Below are positions 53,344 through 62,867 of a stretch of DNA of 64,000 nucleotides, piece by piece (positions within the stretch are counted from its first letter, which is position 1; each line of letters begins with the position of its first letter). This DNA comes from Xanthomonas chitinilytica (GTDB lineage: Bacteria; Pseudomonadota; Gammaproteobacteria; Xanthomonadales; Xanthomonadaceae). Both the position numbers and the translations under genes were made by a program. The DNA is taken from assembly GCF_026107455.2 (NCBI RefSeq), contig NZ_JAPCHY010000002.1:310001-374000 (forward strand), written 5' to 3'. The notes beneath the pieces were generated by a model, which did not search any database, had not been told where the DNA came from, and was given only the letters and a program-made list of their open reading frames with translations.

Positions 53344-56025
53344 ATGCATCGCAAGACCCTGCTTTCCGCTGCCATCATCAGCTGCCTGGCTTTCACCGCA
53401 CAGGCCCAGGAGCCGACCGCCGCGCCACAGGCCACCGACCTGGATACCGTGCAGGTCGTCGGCATCCGCGGCAGCATGGAGAAATCGCTGGACACCAAGC
53501 GCGATGCCAACTCGCGCGTGGAAGTGGTCACCGCCGAAGACGTCGGCAAGCTGCCGGCGCACAACGTGGCCGATACCCTGCAGCGCCTGCCCGGCGTCAA
53601 CATCAGCTCCTCCTCCGCCGACGAAGGCGGCTTCGACGAGGCCGACCGCGTCAGCCTGCGCGGCACCAGCCCGAGCCTGACCCAGACCCTGATCAACGGC
53701 CACAGCGTCGGCTCGGCCGACTGGTTCGTGCTCAGCCAGGGCGGCAACGTCGGCCGCAGCGTCAGCTACACCCTGCTGCCGTCCGAGCTGGTCAGCTCGG
53801 TGGAAGTGCACAAGTCCTCGCAGGCCAGGCTGCAGGACGGCGGCACCACCGGTACGGTCAACATCATCACCCGCAAGCCGCTGGAGTTCGCCAACCCGAT
53901 CACCGCCGAGGCCTCGGTCGGCGTGGTGCGCTCGGACCAGGCCAAGTCCAACGACCCGCAACTGTCGGGCCTGTTCAACTACCGGAACGACGAAGGCACC
54001 TTCGGCGTGATGGTGCAGGCGTTCAAGCAGAAGCGCGAGCTGCGCCGCGAAGCGCAGGAACTGCCGGCCGGCTTCTTCCAGCTCGGCCGCAATACGGATG
54101 GTTCGATCAACGCGCTGGGCCAGTCCAATCCGGACCTGGTCGACGTCTATGCCCCGAGCCTGCTCGGCTCGACCCTGTTCGAACAGACCCGCGACCGCAA
54201 GGGCGGCCTGGTCGAGCTGCAGTTCAAGCCCAGCGACGACCTGAGCCTGGGCCTGAGCGCCTTCTCCTCGAAGATGCAGGCCAACAACTACAACCGCAAC
54301 TTCATGCTGTGGGGCGGCGCCTTCGCCAACTCCCAGGCGCCCGACGCCGGCTACGTGGTCAGGGACGGCGTGCTGACCGACGCCACCTACAGCGGCGACC
54401 CGGACACCTACTACGCGGTGTACGACATGATCTACCGCGAAGCCACCGCCAAGTCGAACTACGTCACCTTCGACGCCGACTGGAACATCAACGACAGTCT
54501 GAGCGCGAAGTTCCAGGCCGGCACCACCAAGGGCGAAGGCTCGACCCCGCGCCAGTTCATCGCCGAAGTGGTTTCGGCCCAGGGCGGCGGCGCAAGCTGG
54601 ACCACCCACGGCAAGGGTTCGCCGATCGACTGGAACGTCGGCGGCGACATCTCGCCGAGCGGCTCGGACTGGGGCGGCACCTGGGGCAACCAGGAAGTGA
54701 CCGCCAAGGACAAGGAGAACTGGGGCAAGGTCGACTTCACCCAGTACTTCGACACCGGCACCCTGAGCTCGATCGACTTCGGCGCCCGCTACGCCGACCA
54801 CAAGCGCGAAGCCCTGTCGCCGGAAGGCGCCACCCCGGGCGCCGGCATCTGGGACGCGCTGCAGGGCGGCGCCACCGGCAACTACCCCGGCGGCTTCGCC
54901 AGCGGCATCGGCGGCAACTTCCCGCGCGACATCTGGTACTTCACCCCGGGCGCGCTGAAGGAAGCGATCCTCGGCAACTCCGAGTGGCTGTCCAACAACC
55001 ACGGCCCGGACGGCCGCCACAACTACGGCGCCGAGTGGAAGGTGCAGGAGAAGAACTTCGCCGCCTACGTGCAGGCCAACTTCGTCGGCGACCGCTGGAG
55101 CGGCAACGTCGGCCTGCGCTACGTCAACATCGACCAGGACATCGACACCTACCAGGCGGTCAGCGACCCGGCCAATGCCGACGTGTCCAGCCTGTTCGGT
55201 GCGTGGAAGGCGCTGTCCTACAACAACAAGCACAGCCGCGTGCTGCCCAGCGCGAACCTGAAGTTCGACCTGGCCGAGGACCTGGTGTTCCGCTTCGCCG
55301 CGTCCCAGACCCAGACCCTGCCGGACTTCTCGGCGCTGGGCGCTTCGTCCTGGGGTTCGGACCTGAGCCGCACCGGCGGCGGCGGCAACCCGAAGCTCGA
55401 CCCGGTGGTGTCCACCAACTTCGACGCCAACCTGGAGTGGTACTTCATGCCGCGCGGCCTGCTGTCGCTGGGCGTGTACTCGATGAACCTGAAGGACTAC
55501 GTGGCCTTCGGCACCGAGACCCAGATGCTGTTCAGCGAGCTGACCAACCAGCTCGAGGCCTACCAGGTCGCAGTGCCGGTCAATTCCAACGGCAAGGTCA
55601 CCGGCGTCGAGTTCGCCTACGAGCAGCCGATCGGCGACAACTTCGGCGTCAACGCCAACTACACCTATGCCGACGGCAGCACCTCGCACACCTGGGCAGA
55701 CGGCAGCAACAACCTGCTGGGCACCTCGAAGAACACCTACAACGTGGGCGCCTACTTCGAGAACGACAGCTTCGGCGCGCGCGTGGGCTACACCTACCGT
55801 TCGGCGTTCCTGATCGGCCTGAAGGGCGCCAACCCGTACTACCAAGACGATTTCGGCACCCTGTCGGTGGCGCTGAGCTACAAGGTCAACGACCACCTGA
55901 GCTTCTCGCTGGACGCGCTGAACCTCAACGACCCGACCTACAAGTACTACCAGAGCGCCAACATCCCGACCGCGTTCTACACCAACGGTCGCCAGTACTA
56001 CTTCAACGTCCGCCTGAAGTACTGA
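53344..56025 (+). CDS. TonB-dependent receptor, Xanthomonas/Caulobacter oligosaccharide type, copy A
   Basis: An 893-residue outer-membrane receptor of the large class (TIGR01782) linked to plant or chitin oligosaccharides in Xanthomonas. Signal peptide 1 to about 21, TonB-box region TDLDTVQVVGIRGSMEKSLDTKRDANSRVEVVTAEDVGKLP, plug RVSLRGTSPSLTQTLINGHSVGSADWF and a C-terminal YYFNVRLKY. ATG 53344 starts the leader after AGGAGAG. Between the GlcNAc kinase and GH20 genes, so it probably imports chito-oligomers. Confidence 0.93.
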   Translation: MHRKTLLSAAIISCLAFTAQAQEPTAAPQATDLDTVQVVGIRGSMEKSLDTKRDANSRVEVVTAEDVGKLPAHNVADTLQRLPGVNISSSSADEGGFDEADRVSLRGTSPSLTQTLINGHSVGSADWFVLSQGGNVGRSVSYTLLPSELVSSVEVHKSSQARLQDGGTTGTVNIITRKPLEFANPITAEASVGVVRSDQAKSNDPQLSGLFNYRNDEGTFGVMVQAFKQKRELRREAQELPAGFFQLGRNTDGSINALGQSNPDLVDVYAPSLLGSTLFEQTRDRKGGLVELQFKPSDDLSLGLSAFSSKMQANNYNRNFMLWGGAFANSQAPDAGYVVRDGVLTDATYSGDPDTYYAVYDMIYREATAKSNYVTFDADWNINDSLSAKFQAGTTKGEGSTPRQFIAEVVSAQGGGASWTTHGKGSPIDWNVGGDISPSGSDWGGTWGNQEVTAKDKENWGKVDFTQYFDTGTLSSIDFGARYADHKREALSPEGATPGAGIWDALQGGATGNYPGGFASGIGGNFPRDIWYFTPGALKEAILGNSEWLSNNHGPDGRHNYGAEWKVQEKNFAAYVQANFVGDRWSGNVGLRYVNIDQDIDTYQAVSDPANADVSSLFGAWKALSYNNKHSRVLPSANLKFDLAEDLVFRFAASQTQTLPDFSALGASSWGSDLSRTGGGGNPKLDPVVSTNFDANLEWYFMPRGLLSLGVYSMNLKDYVAFGTETQMLFSELTNQLEAYQVAVPVNSNGKVTGVEFAYEQPIGDNFGVNANYTYADGSTSHTWADGSNNLLGTSKNTYNVGAYFENDSFGARVGYTYRSAFLIGLKGANPYYQDDFGTLSVALSYKVNDHLSFSLDALNLNDPTYKYYQSANIPTAFYTNGRQYYFNVRLKY

Positions 56026-56060
56026 TCCACCGGCAGCGACGCCTGCCGATCCCGTTCCAC

Positions 56061-56098
56061 CGCGATGGGCCTGGGCTTTCCGGGCCCATCGCGTTTCC
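56061..56098 (+). terminator. Terminator-like hairpin between receptor and hexosaminidase genes
   Basis: CGCGATGGGCC/GGCCCATCGCG with an 11-base loop then TTTCC, 35 bp after the receptor stop. Likely a partial terminator or attenuator, as the hexosaminidase starts 33 bp later. Confidence 0.65.
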
Positions 56099-56130
56099 AC
56101 CGCGGCCCGGTCGCCGCCAGGAGCCCCAGC

Positions 56131-58449
56131 ATGAAGACCCTGTTTTCCCGAACGCTCGCCGCACCGCTGCTCGCGGCCGGCCTGTCGCTCGGCCTTGCGG
56201 CCTGCGGCGACGCCCCGTCCGATGCCCCCGCGCCCGTGGCCTCCGCCCCGGCGCTGATCCCGGCGCCGGCCATGCTGCAGGCCGGCGAAGGCCAGTTCGT
56301 GCTGCATCGCGGCCTGAAACTGCACGCCGATGGCGACGCCGCGCGCACGGTCGCCGGCCAGTTCGGTGCGCTGCTGGCACGCAGCAACGGCCTCGACCTG
56401 GCGCTGGAGGAAGGCGACCCGGGCAACACCGGCATCGCCTTCGTCCTCGAACCCGGCGACGGCGCGGCCGAGGCCTATGCGCTGGAGGTCACGCCGTCGC
56501 GCGTCGAGGTGAAGGCCGGCGACGCGCGCGGCCTGTTCTACGGCGCCATGACCCTGTGGCAGCTGGCCAGCGGCCAGGGCGACGGCAGCGTGGCGATCCC
56601 GGCGCTGCGCATCGAGGATGCGCCGCGCTTTTCCTGGCGCGGCTTCATGCTCGACTCGGCGCGCCATTTCCAGAGCGTGGACGAGATCAAGCAGCTGCTC
56701 GACGCGATGGCGCAGCACAAGCTCAACACCTTCCACTGGCACCTGACCGACGACCAGGGCTGGCGCATCGAGATCAAGCGCTACCCGAAGCTGACCCAGG
56801 TCGGCGGCTGCCGCATCCCCGCCGGCGACGGCGGCCGCGACCCGGTCAGCGGCCAGCCGCGCGATTACTGCGGCTACTACACCCAGGCGCAGATCCGCGA
56901 CGTGGTGGCCTACGCCGCCGCGCGCCACATCGCGGTGGTGCCGGAAATCAACGTGCCCGGCCATTCCACCGCCGCCATCGCCGCCTACCCGGAACTGGGC
57001 GTGCTGGACACGCCGCTGCAGCCGCTGCCCGAATGGGGCGTGTTCCCCAACCTGCTCAACGCCGAGGAAAGCACCTTCGAGTTCGTCGAGAACGTGCTGG
57101 CCGAAGTGGTGGAACTGTTCCCCGGCCGCTACGTGCACGTCGGCGGCGACGAGGCGGTCAAGGACCAGTGGATCGCCTCGGCGCGGGTACAGCAGCGCAT
57201 GCGCGAACTGGGGGCGAAGGACGAGGCGGAGATGCAGAGCCACCTCATCAAGCGCCTGGAGCGCTTCCTGGCCGGACACGACCGGCGCCTGATCGGCTGG
57301 GACGAGATCCTCGAGGGCGGCCTGCCGCCGGAGGCGACGGTGATGTCCTGGCGCGGCACCGACGGCGGGCTGAAGGCCGCCGGCGAAGGCCACGACGTGG
57401 TGATGGCGCCGTCCTCGGAACTGTACCTGGACTACCTGCAGACCGCCTCGCGCAACGAGCCGCCGGGCCGGCCGGCGACGATCCCGCTGCAGCAGGTATA
57501 TGCATTCGAGCCGGTGCCGGCGCAGCTCGATCCGGCCTACCACCACCACATCCTCGGCCTGCAGGCCAACGCCTGGACCGAGCACATGCGCAGCTTCGCC
57601 CGCGTGCAGCACGCCTTCTTCCCGCGCATCGCCGCGGTGGCCGAGACCGGCTGGTCGCCGGCCGCGCGCAAGGACTACGCCGACTTCCTGCAACGGCTGC
57701 CGGTGCAGCTGCAACGCTATCGCGCACTGGGCATCGCCTGGGCGCAGACGCCGTTCCAGGCGGAGTACGACGTTGCGCCCACGGCCGACGGCGTGCAGGT
57801 GACGCTGTCCAACCCGCTGGGCTACGACATCCGCTACAGCACCGACGGCAGCGCGCCGACCGCCGCCTCCCCCCTCTACCGCGAACCGCTGCAACTGCCG
57901 CTGCCGGCGCAGCTGCACGCCGCGGTGTTCGCCGAGGGCCGGGCGCTGGCCGAGCCGACCGCGCTGGCGCTGGACGCCCCCTCGCTGCGCAACCGCGACA
58001 ACGCCGCACTGCAGATGTGCAGCAGCGGCCTGATGCTGCGCCTGGAGGACGACGGCCCGGCCGATGGCGAACGCGCGATCTTCAACGTCGACATCTTCAA
58101 CCCCTGCTGGCTGTGGGAAGCGGCGGCGCTGGACGGCATCGACCGCATCCGCGTGCGCGCCGGGCAGATCCCCTACTACTTCCAGCTGGCGCACGACGAG
58201 CCAGCCCGCCGATTCGTCCCGGCCCGCAGCGCCCACGGCGAACTGGAGATCCTCGCCGGCTGCGATGGCCCGCTGCTGGCGCAGGTCCCGCTGCCGGCCA
58301 CGGCCGGGCCGGACGGCTTCATCGAACTGGACGCGGACATCCCGGCACAGGCATCGCCCCGGGACCTGTGCGTGCGCTTCACCGGCGATACCCGGCCAAC
58401 CATGTGGGTGGTGGACCGGATGACCCTGGTCCCGGCCGGCACCCACTGA
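56131..58449 (+). CDS. GH20 beta-N-acetylhexosaminidase lipoprotein
   Basis: A 772-residue exo-hexosaminidase releasing GlcNAc from chito-oligosaccharides. Lipobox LAAC (Cys25), an N-terminal GH20b domain, then the catalytic TIM barrel with NTFHWHLTDDQGWRIEIKRYPKL, VPEINVPGHS and the Asp340-Glu341 pair in HVGGDEAVKDQW that supports acetamido-assisted catalysis. The C-terminal part after about 545 includes a chitobiase-type beta sandwich (GYDIRYSTDGSAPTAASPLYREPL) and a further beta-rich segment. Membrane anchoring suggests periplasmic or outer-membrane action. SD CAGGAG before ATG 56131. Confidence 0.94.
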   Translation: MKTLFSRTLAAPLLAAGLSLGLAACGDAPSDAPAPVASAPALIPAPAMLQAGEGQFVLHRGLKLHADGDAARTVAGQFGALLARSNGLDLALEEGDPGNTGIAFVLEPGDGAAEAYALEVTPSRVEVKAGDARGLFYGAMTLWQLASGQGDGSVAIPALRIEDAPRFSWRGFMLDSARHFQSVDEIKQLLDAMAQHKLNTFHWHLTDDQGWRIEIKRYPKLTQVGGCRIPAGDGGRDPVSGQPRDYCGYYTQAQIRDVVAYAAARHIAVVPEINVPGHSTAAIAAYPELGVLDTPLQPLPEWGVFPNLLNAEESTFEFVENVLAEVVELFPGRYVHVGGDEAVKDQWIASARVQQRMRELGAKDEAEMQSHLIKRLERFLAGHDRRLIGWDEILEGGLPPEATVMSWRGTDGGLKAAGEGHDVVMAPSSELYLDYLQTASRNEPPGRPATIPLQQVYAFEPVPAQLDPAYHHHILGLQANAWTEHMRSFARVQHAFFPRIAAVAETGWSPAARKDYADFLQRLPVQLQRYRALGIAWAQTPFQAEYDVAPTADGVQVTLSNPLGYDIRYSTDGSAPTAASPLYREPLQLPLPAQLHAAVFAEGRALAEPTALALDAPSLRNRDNAALQMCSSGLMLRLEDDGPADGERAIFNVDIFNPCWLWEAAALDGIDRIRVRAGQIPYYFQLAHDEPARRFVPARSAHGELEILAGCDGPLLAQVPLPATAGPDGFIELDADIPAQASPRDLCVRFTGDTRPTMWVVDRMTLVPAGTH

Positions 58450-58464
58450 AACCTCCCGCTTCCC

Positions 58465-58498
58465 GGAAGGCCACCGCCCACGGTGGCCTTCCGCGTTT
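58465..58498 (+). terminator. Terminator after the first nag module
   Basis: GGAAGGCCACCG-CCCA-CGGTGGCCTTCC, a perfect 12-bp stem followed by GCGTTTCC, 15 bp after the hexosaminidase stop. Confidence 0.75.
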
Positions 58499-58828
58499 CC
58501 GGCCCCCGGCCGGCGTCGATGCCATCGGCCGCCACCCTATCCCGCCCCCTTCGGGCGGGCAGCGATCCCCATGGATCGATGGACGAAGGACATGCAGCCA
58601 TGCCGGAAACTTCCGATCATTTTTTTTGCAAAGCCCCTTCCTCACCACTTATCGCCCACCGATTCCTGATCATCCGCCTGAAAAACAAGGTTGGCCATCT
58701 TTAAAATATCCATTCAATTCATATGGATAACAATGAAAAAGGCGGCATGAAGGATGTTGAAAATTTTTTGCAACCACTGTTGACATCGTTGTCACATTGA
58801 GCCGACACTGCGACTCACGACGGGCTGC
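58499..58828. other. Leader region of the second nag module
   Basis: About 330 bp between the terminator and the second kinase. It shifts from G+C-rich to a notably A/T-rich tract (58615-58800, with TTTTTTTTGC, TTTAAAATATCCATTCAATTC and AATTTTTTGC), which looks like a promoter-rich zone, and ends with the operator at 58781-58794. No gene is seen. Confidence 0.6.
58781..58794. promoter_or_regulatory. Candidate NagQ operator upstream of the second kinase gene
   Basis: TGACATCGTTGTCA, identical to the site at 52131-52144, 34 bp before the kinase ATG and next to an A/T-rich promoter tract. Confidence 0.8.
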
Positions 58829-59887
58829 ATGCGCCCCGTTGCCGCAACTACCGGGGGACATGTGGTCGCACGGCTCAATCCAGCTCCTGTCCAAGCCGCC
58901 CTGGAGGGGACCGATGCCTTCCTGGCTGCCGATGTCGGCGGCACCCATGTCCGCGTGGCGCTGGTGCGCGAGGACCGCAACGGCGCCCCCCAGGTCCAGG
59001 CCTATCGCAAGTACCTGTGCGCCGACCACCCCGGCCTCGGCGCCATCCTGGCCGACTTCTGCGCACAGGCGCCGGCGGTGCGCGAGTGCGTGATCGCCAG
59101 CGCCGGCTACCCGCTGGCCGACGGCACCGTCATCACCGCCAACCTGCCCTGGCCGCTGGCCCCGGCGCGCATCCGCGACGAACTCGGCCTGCACGCCGTG
59201 CACCTGGTCAACGACTTCGAGGCCGTCGCCCACGCCGCCGCCCATGTCGATGCCAGCCAGGTGCTGCAGCTCACCGGGCCGGCCCAGGCGCCGCGCGGCC
59301 CCACCCTGGTGGTCGGACCCGGCACCGGACTGGGCGCCGCCGTCTGGATCCCCGATGGCCCGCGCGCCGTCGTCCTGGCCACCGAGGCCGGACAGGCATC
59401 GCTCGCCGCCGGCACCGAGCTGGAAATGGCCGTCCTGCAGCAGATGCTGCGCGGCCGCAGCCACGTCTCCATCGAGCACGGCGCGCTGTCCGGCCCCGGC
59501 CTGCTCAACCTCTACAACGCCCTGTGCGCCGTCCGCGGCGCCACCCCCGTGCATGCCACCCCCGATGCCGTCAGCGCCGCCGCCTGCGACGGCAGCGACC
59601 CGCTCGCCGTCGAAACCCTGCAGCTGTTCTGCGGCTTCCTCGGCTCCACCATCGGCGACATGGCCCTGCTCTATGGCATCCAGGGCGGCATCTACCTGGC
59701 CGGCGGCATCCTCCCCAGGATCCATCCGTTCCTCACCCACAGCAGCTTCGTCCAGCGCTTCCTCAACAAGGGGCCCATGCGCGAGGCGCTGCAACGCATT
59801 CCCGTGAAGGTGGTCGAGCACGGGCAGCTCGGCGTCATCGGCGCCGCCAGCTGGTACCTGGGGCACAGGGAGGCGTGGACCCAGTGA
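58829..59887 (+). CDS. nagK: Glucokinase-family N-acetylglucosamine kinase, copy B
   Basis: A 352-residue paralogue of the kinase at 52209. Phosphate motif LAADVGGTHVRVALVRED, catalytic VNDFEAVAHAA, GPGTGLGAAVW. From Cys64 to the Leu of SWYL the DNA matches copy A at all but six of 843 positions, while the N-terminal 63 residues (MRPVAATTGGHVVARLNP...) and the last eight differ. Start ATG 58829 lies 34 bp after the operator and lacks a strong ribosome site; GTG 58862 lies in another frame. Confidence 0.9.
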   Translation: MRPVAATTGGHVVARLNPAPVQAALEGTDAFLAADVGGTHVRVALVREDRNGAPQVQAYRKYLCADHPGLGAILADFCAQAPAVRECVIASAGYPLADGTVITANLPWPLAPARIRDELGLHAVHLVNDFEAVAHAAAHVDASQVLQLTGPAQAPRGPTLVVGPGTGLGAAVWIPDGPRAVVLATEAGQASLAAGTELEMAVLQQMLRGRSHVSIEHGALSGPGLLNLYNALCAVRGATPVHATPDAVSAAACDGSDPLAVETLQLFCGFLGSTIGDMALLYGIQGGIYLAGGILPRIHPFLTHSSFVQRFLNKGPMREALQRIPVKVVEHGQLGVIGAASWYLGHREAWTQ

Positions 59888-60004
59888 ACCGGTAGCAGCA
59901 ATGGATGGCGCGTCCGCGGCCGGGGGGCCGATGGCGCGATTGCATACCGGCAGCCCTTCCGCGGCGGCCGGAGAACGATTCCAACAATGATGAGGAGAGA
60001 CATC

Positions 60005-62755
60005 ATGAGGTACCGCAAGTCCGTATTGTCCGCCGCGATCGTCGCCTGTCTCAGCTTCCCGGCCGTCGCCCAGGAAACCGGGGCCGATGCGACCGAACTG
60101 GACCGGGTGGTCGTCACCGGCATCCGCGCCAGCCTGCAGCAGTCGCTGGAGACCAAGCGCAACGCCGACGCCATCGTCGACGTGATCACCGCCGAGGACG
60201 TGGGCAAGTTCCCCGCCACCAACGTCGCCGAGGCGATGACCATCATCCCCGGCGTGACCATCGACCGCGCCTACGGCCAGGGCGAGAAGGTATCGATCCT
60301 GGGCACCGACCCGGCGCTCAACCGCACCCTGCTCAACGGCCAGTCCATCGCCTCGGGCGACTGGAACATGTCCGACTTTCCGACCCGCACCTTCAACTAC
60401 TCGCTGCTGGCGCCGCAGCTGGTGGGCAAGGTGGAGGTGTTCAAGTCGCCCGAGGCGCGGCTGGAGGAAGGTTCGATCGGCGGCACCGTCATCATCTCCA
60501 CCCGCAAGCCGCTGGACATGCCGGAAAAGATCAGCATCACCGGCCAGGTCAGCTATTCCCGCAACGACCGCGTCGAGAAGACCGACCCGCAGGCTTCGGC
60601 CGCGTTCGGCTGGAAGAACGATGCGGAAACCTTCGGCGTGATGCTTTCGGCGCAGTCCGCGCACGAAAGCATCCGCCGCGACGGCATCGAGGCCTACGGC
60701 ACGGTGCTCGGCCGCGACTACTACTACGGCCAGGGCGGCGGCGGCTCGGTGGCCAACCCGCCGATGGACTGGTCGATCGGCGCGCCTAAGGACCCGACCT
60801 GCGTCGGCAGCTGCGCCGACACCCTGGGCGCCAACCTGGATGCGGTCGGCCCCAACTCGATCAGCGCCCATTTCTTCGAGCAGGAGCGCAAGCGCAACAC
60901 CTACTCGGCCACGCTGCAGTTCAAGCCGGTCGACAAGCTCAGCATCGAATTGAACGCGCTGAAGATCGACGCCAACTTCGACCACATGGCGCAGTCGATG
61001 TTCGTCATGCCGGGCAACGCCTGGAACAGCCTGTTCACCCTGACCGACCTCACCGTCGACAACGGCATCATCACCAGCGGCACGCACAAGAACGGCCTGG
61101 CCATCTTCGACCTGCAGAACCGCCGCGCCAAGGTCGAGTCGGAAACCTACGACGTCAAGATCGACTGGAACGACGAGCGCTGGTTCGCCTCCACCCACAT
61201 CGGCCACACCAAGGCCGAGGGCGGCCCGGAACAGGTGTTCGGCGAGTTCCTCGCGCGCACCGACTACACCTGGTCGATCGCCGGCGCGCCCAAGCACCCG
61301 GGCAGCGTGACGTTCAACGGCGCCAACCCGTTCACCAACCCGGACATGTTCCAGATGGATGGCGGCTGGGGCGACGACCCCGACTCGCCGACCTGGAATA
61401 CCGGCTGGGGCGGCAACCTGGTGGAAAAGCCCACCGTGGACAAGGAAACCTACGGCCAGGTCGACTTCGGCCTGAAGCTGGATTCGCCGGTCTACCTGCT
61501 GCGCTTCGGCTACAAGCAGCGCGCGCACGAAACCAGCCAGATCCAGCGCGGCGTGGCGCTGGCCTCGGTCGCCGGCTATGGCGATGCCAAGGCCTCGGAC
61601 TTCAACCCGCGCAAGCTGCCGGGCAACTACCTGGACGGTTTCGGCGGCTACGGCGATCTCGGCGACCGTTTCACCATCGACGGCTGGGCGCTGGCCGACT
61701 TCATCAGCAGCGGCGCCTGGCTGGCGCCGTGGCAGACCATGCCGGCGGTGTCGACCTTCAACGCCGCCGAGTTCGTGCGCAACACCTGGACCATCGAGGA
61801 AGACACCAAGGCCGCCTACCTGCAGGCCGACTTCAGCTTCGACCGCCTGCGCGGCAACATCGGCGTGCGCTACGTGCAGACCGAAGTGGGCAGCGGTGCA
61901 TGGAACTGCTCGGTCAACACCAGCGACTGCCCGGCCGACAGCTACGTGTGGGGCGTGCAGAAGAACAAGTACAACAACACCCTGCCGAACCTGAACCTGG
62001 TATTCGACGCCAGCGACGACGTCGTGCTGCGCTTCTCGGCGGCCAAGACCATCGCCCGCCCGAGCTATGCCGACGTGTCCAGCTACCTGTGGCTGGCCGA
62101 CCAGACCCTGACCGGCGGCGGCGGCAACCCGAACCTGAAGCCCTACCGCTCGACCAACCTGGACTTCTCGGCCGAGTGGTACTTCTCGCAGGACGCCATC
62201 CTCGCCGGCTCGGTGTTCTACCGCGACATCGCCGACTACATCCTGATGGCCTCCACCACCGAGACCCACTGGAACCAGAACCAGAACCAGGACACCCAGT
62301 ACCAGGTGGATCGCCCGCAGAACGCCGGCGACGCCAGGGTCAAGGGCGCCTCGCTGGCGTGGCAGCAGAACTTCGGCGCCGGCTTCGGCATCGTCGCCAA
62401 CTACACCTACTCCGATGGCGAGGCCACCGGCGGCCGTCCGCTGCCGTTCAACTCGAAGAACCAGTTCAACATCGCCCCGTTCTTCGAGAACGACCGCTGG
62501 GCCGCGCGCGTGACCTACAACTGGCGCGACAAGTACTTCACCCAGGTCAGCGGCGGCCGCGACCTGTGGACCATGGACTACACCTCGGTCGACGCTTCGA
62601 TCGCCTACAAGGTCAACGACCACCTGACCCTGGCGCTGGAAGGCATGAACCTGCTCGACGAGAAGTACCACAGCTACTCCGGCGTGGAGCAGCTCACCCG
62701 TGGCGCCTACCTCAGCGGTCGCCGCTACATGGCGTCGCTGCGCTTCGCGTTCTGA
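60005..62755 (+). CDS. TonB-dependent receptor, Xanthomonas/Caulobacter oligosaccharide type, copy B
   Basis: A 916-residue receptor of the same large class as the one at 53344 but clearly diverged. Signal peptide 1 to about 22, TELDRVVVTGIRASLQQSLETKRNADAIVDVITAEDVGKFPATNVAEAM, GTDPALNRTLLNGQSIASGDW, then the barrel ending in GRRYMASLRFAF. Short AGGAGAG site before ATG 60005, reproducing the leader of copy A (ATGATGAGGAGAGACATC against TGAGGAGAGACAAC). Position after a GlcNAc kinase and before GH20 supports chito-oligosaccharide uptake. Confidence 0.92.
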   Translation: MRYRKSVLSAAIVACLSFPAVAQETGADATELDRVVVTGIRASLQQSLETKRNADAIVDVITAEDVGKFPATNVAEAMTIIPGVTIDRAYGQGEKVSILGTDPALNRTLLNGQSIASGDWNMSDFPTRTFNYSLLAPQLVGKVEVFKSPEARLEEGSIGGTVIISTRKPLDMPEKISITGQVSYSRNDRVEKTDPQASAAFGWKNDAETFGVMLSAQSAHESIRRDGIEAYGTVLGRDYYYGQGGGGSVANPPMDWSIGAPKDPTCVGSCADTLGANLDAVGPNSISAHFFEQERKRNTYSATLQFKPVDKLSIELNALKIDANFDHMAQSMFVMPGNAWNSLFTLTDLTVDNGIITSGTHKNGLAIFDLQNRRAKVESETYDVKIDWNDERWFASTHIGHTKAEGGPEQVFGEFLARTDYTWSIAGAPKHPGSVTFNGANPFTNPDMFQMDGGWGDDPDSPTWNTGWGGNLVEKPTVDKETYGQVDFGLKLDSPVYLLRFGYKQRAHETSQIQRGVALASVAGYGDAKASDFNPRKLPGNYLDGFGGYGDLGDRFTIDGWALADFISSGAWLAPWQTMPAVSTFNAAEFVRNTWTIEEDTKAAYLQADFSFDRLRGNIGVRYVQTEVGSGAWNCSVNTSDCPADSYVWGVQKNKYNNTLPNLNLVFDASDDVVLRFSAAKTIARPSYADVSSYLWLADQTLTGGGGNPNLKPYRSTNLDFSAEWYFSQDAILAGSVFYRDIADYILMASTTETHWNQNQNQDTQYQVDRPQNAGDARVKGASLAWQQNFGAGFGIVANYTYSDGEATGGRPLPFNSKNQFNIAPFFENDRWAARVTYNWRDKYFTQVSGGRDLWTMDYTSVDASIAYKVNDHLTLALEGMNLLDEKYHSYSGVEQLTRGAYLSGRRYMASLRFAF

Positions 62756-62798
62756 TGCCGCCGTAACCGGCAAACGTTCGACCGCTGTCTTCTCCTCC

Positions 62799-62831
62799 AG
62801 CGGGCCTGGGGTTCCAGGCCCGCTTTTTTTT
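62799..62831 (+). terminator. Strong Rho-independent terminator after the second receptor gene
   Basis: AGCGGGCCTGG-GGTT-CCAGGCCCGCT followed by eight T residues, 43 bp after the stop. The GH20 gene starts 36 bp later, so it must use read-through or its own promoter. Confidence 0.9.
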
Positions 62832-62867
62832 GGGGGAAGATGCGTTGCCCGCTTCCGTGGAGAGACC

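Noticed and set aside
53296..58446. 1716-residue minus-strand open frame across the receptor and hexosaminidase genes
   Set aside because: It runs antisense to two clearly identified genes, has low-complexity Val/Gly/Arg/Ala composition and no family features; a by-product of GC3 bias.
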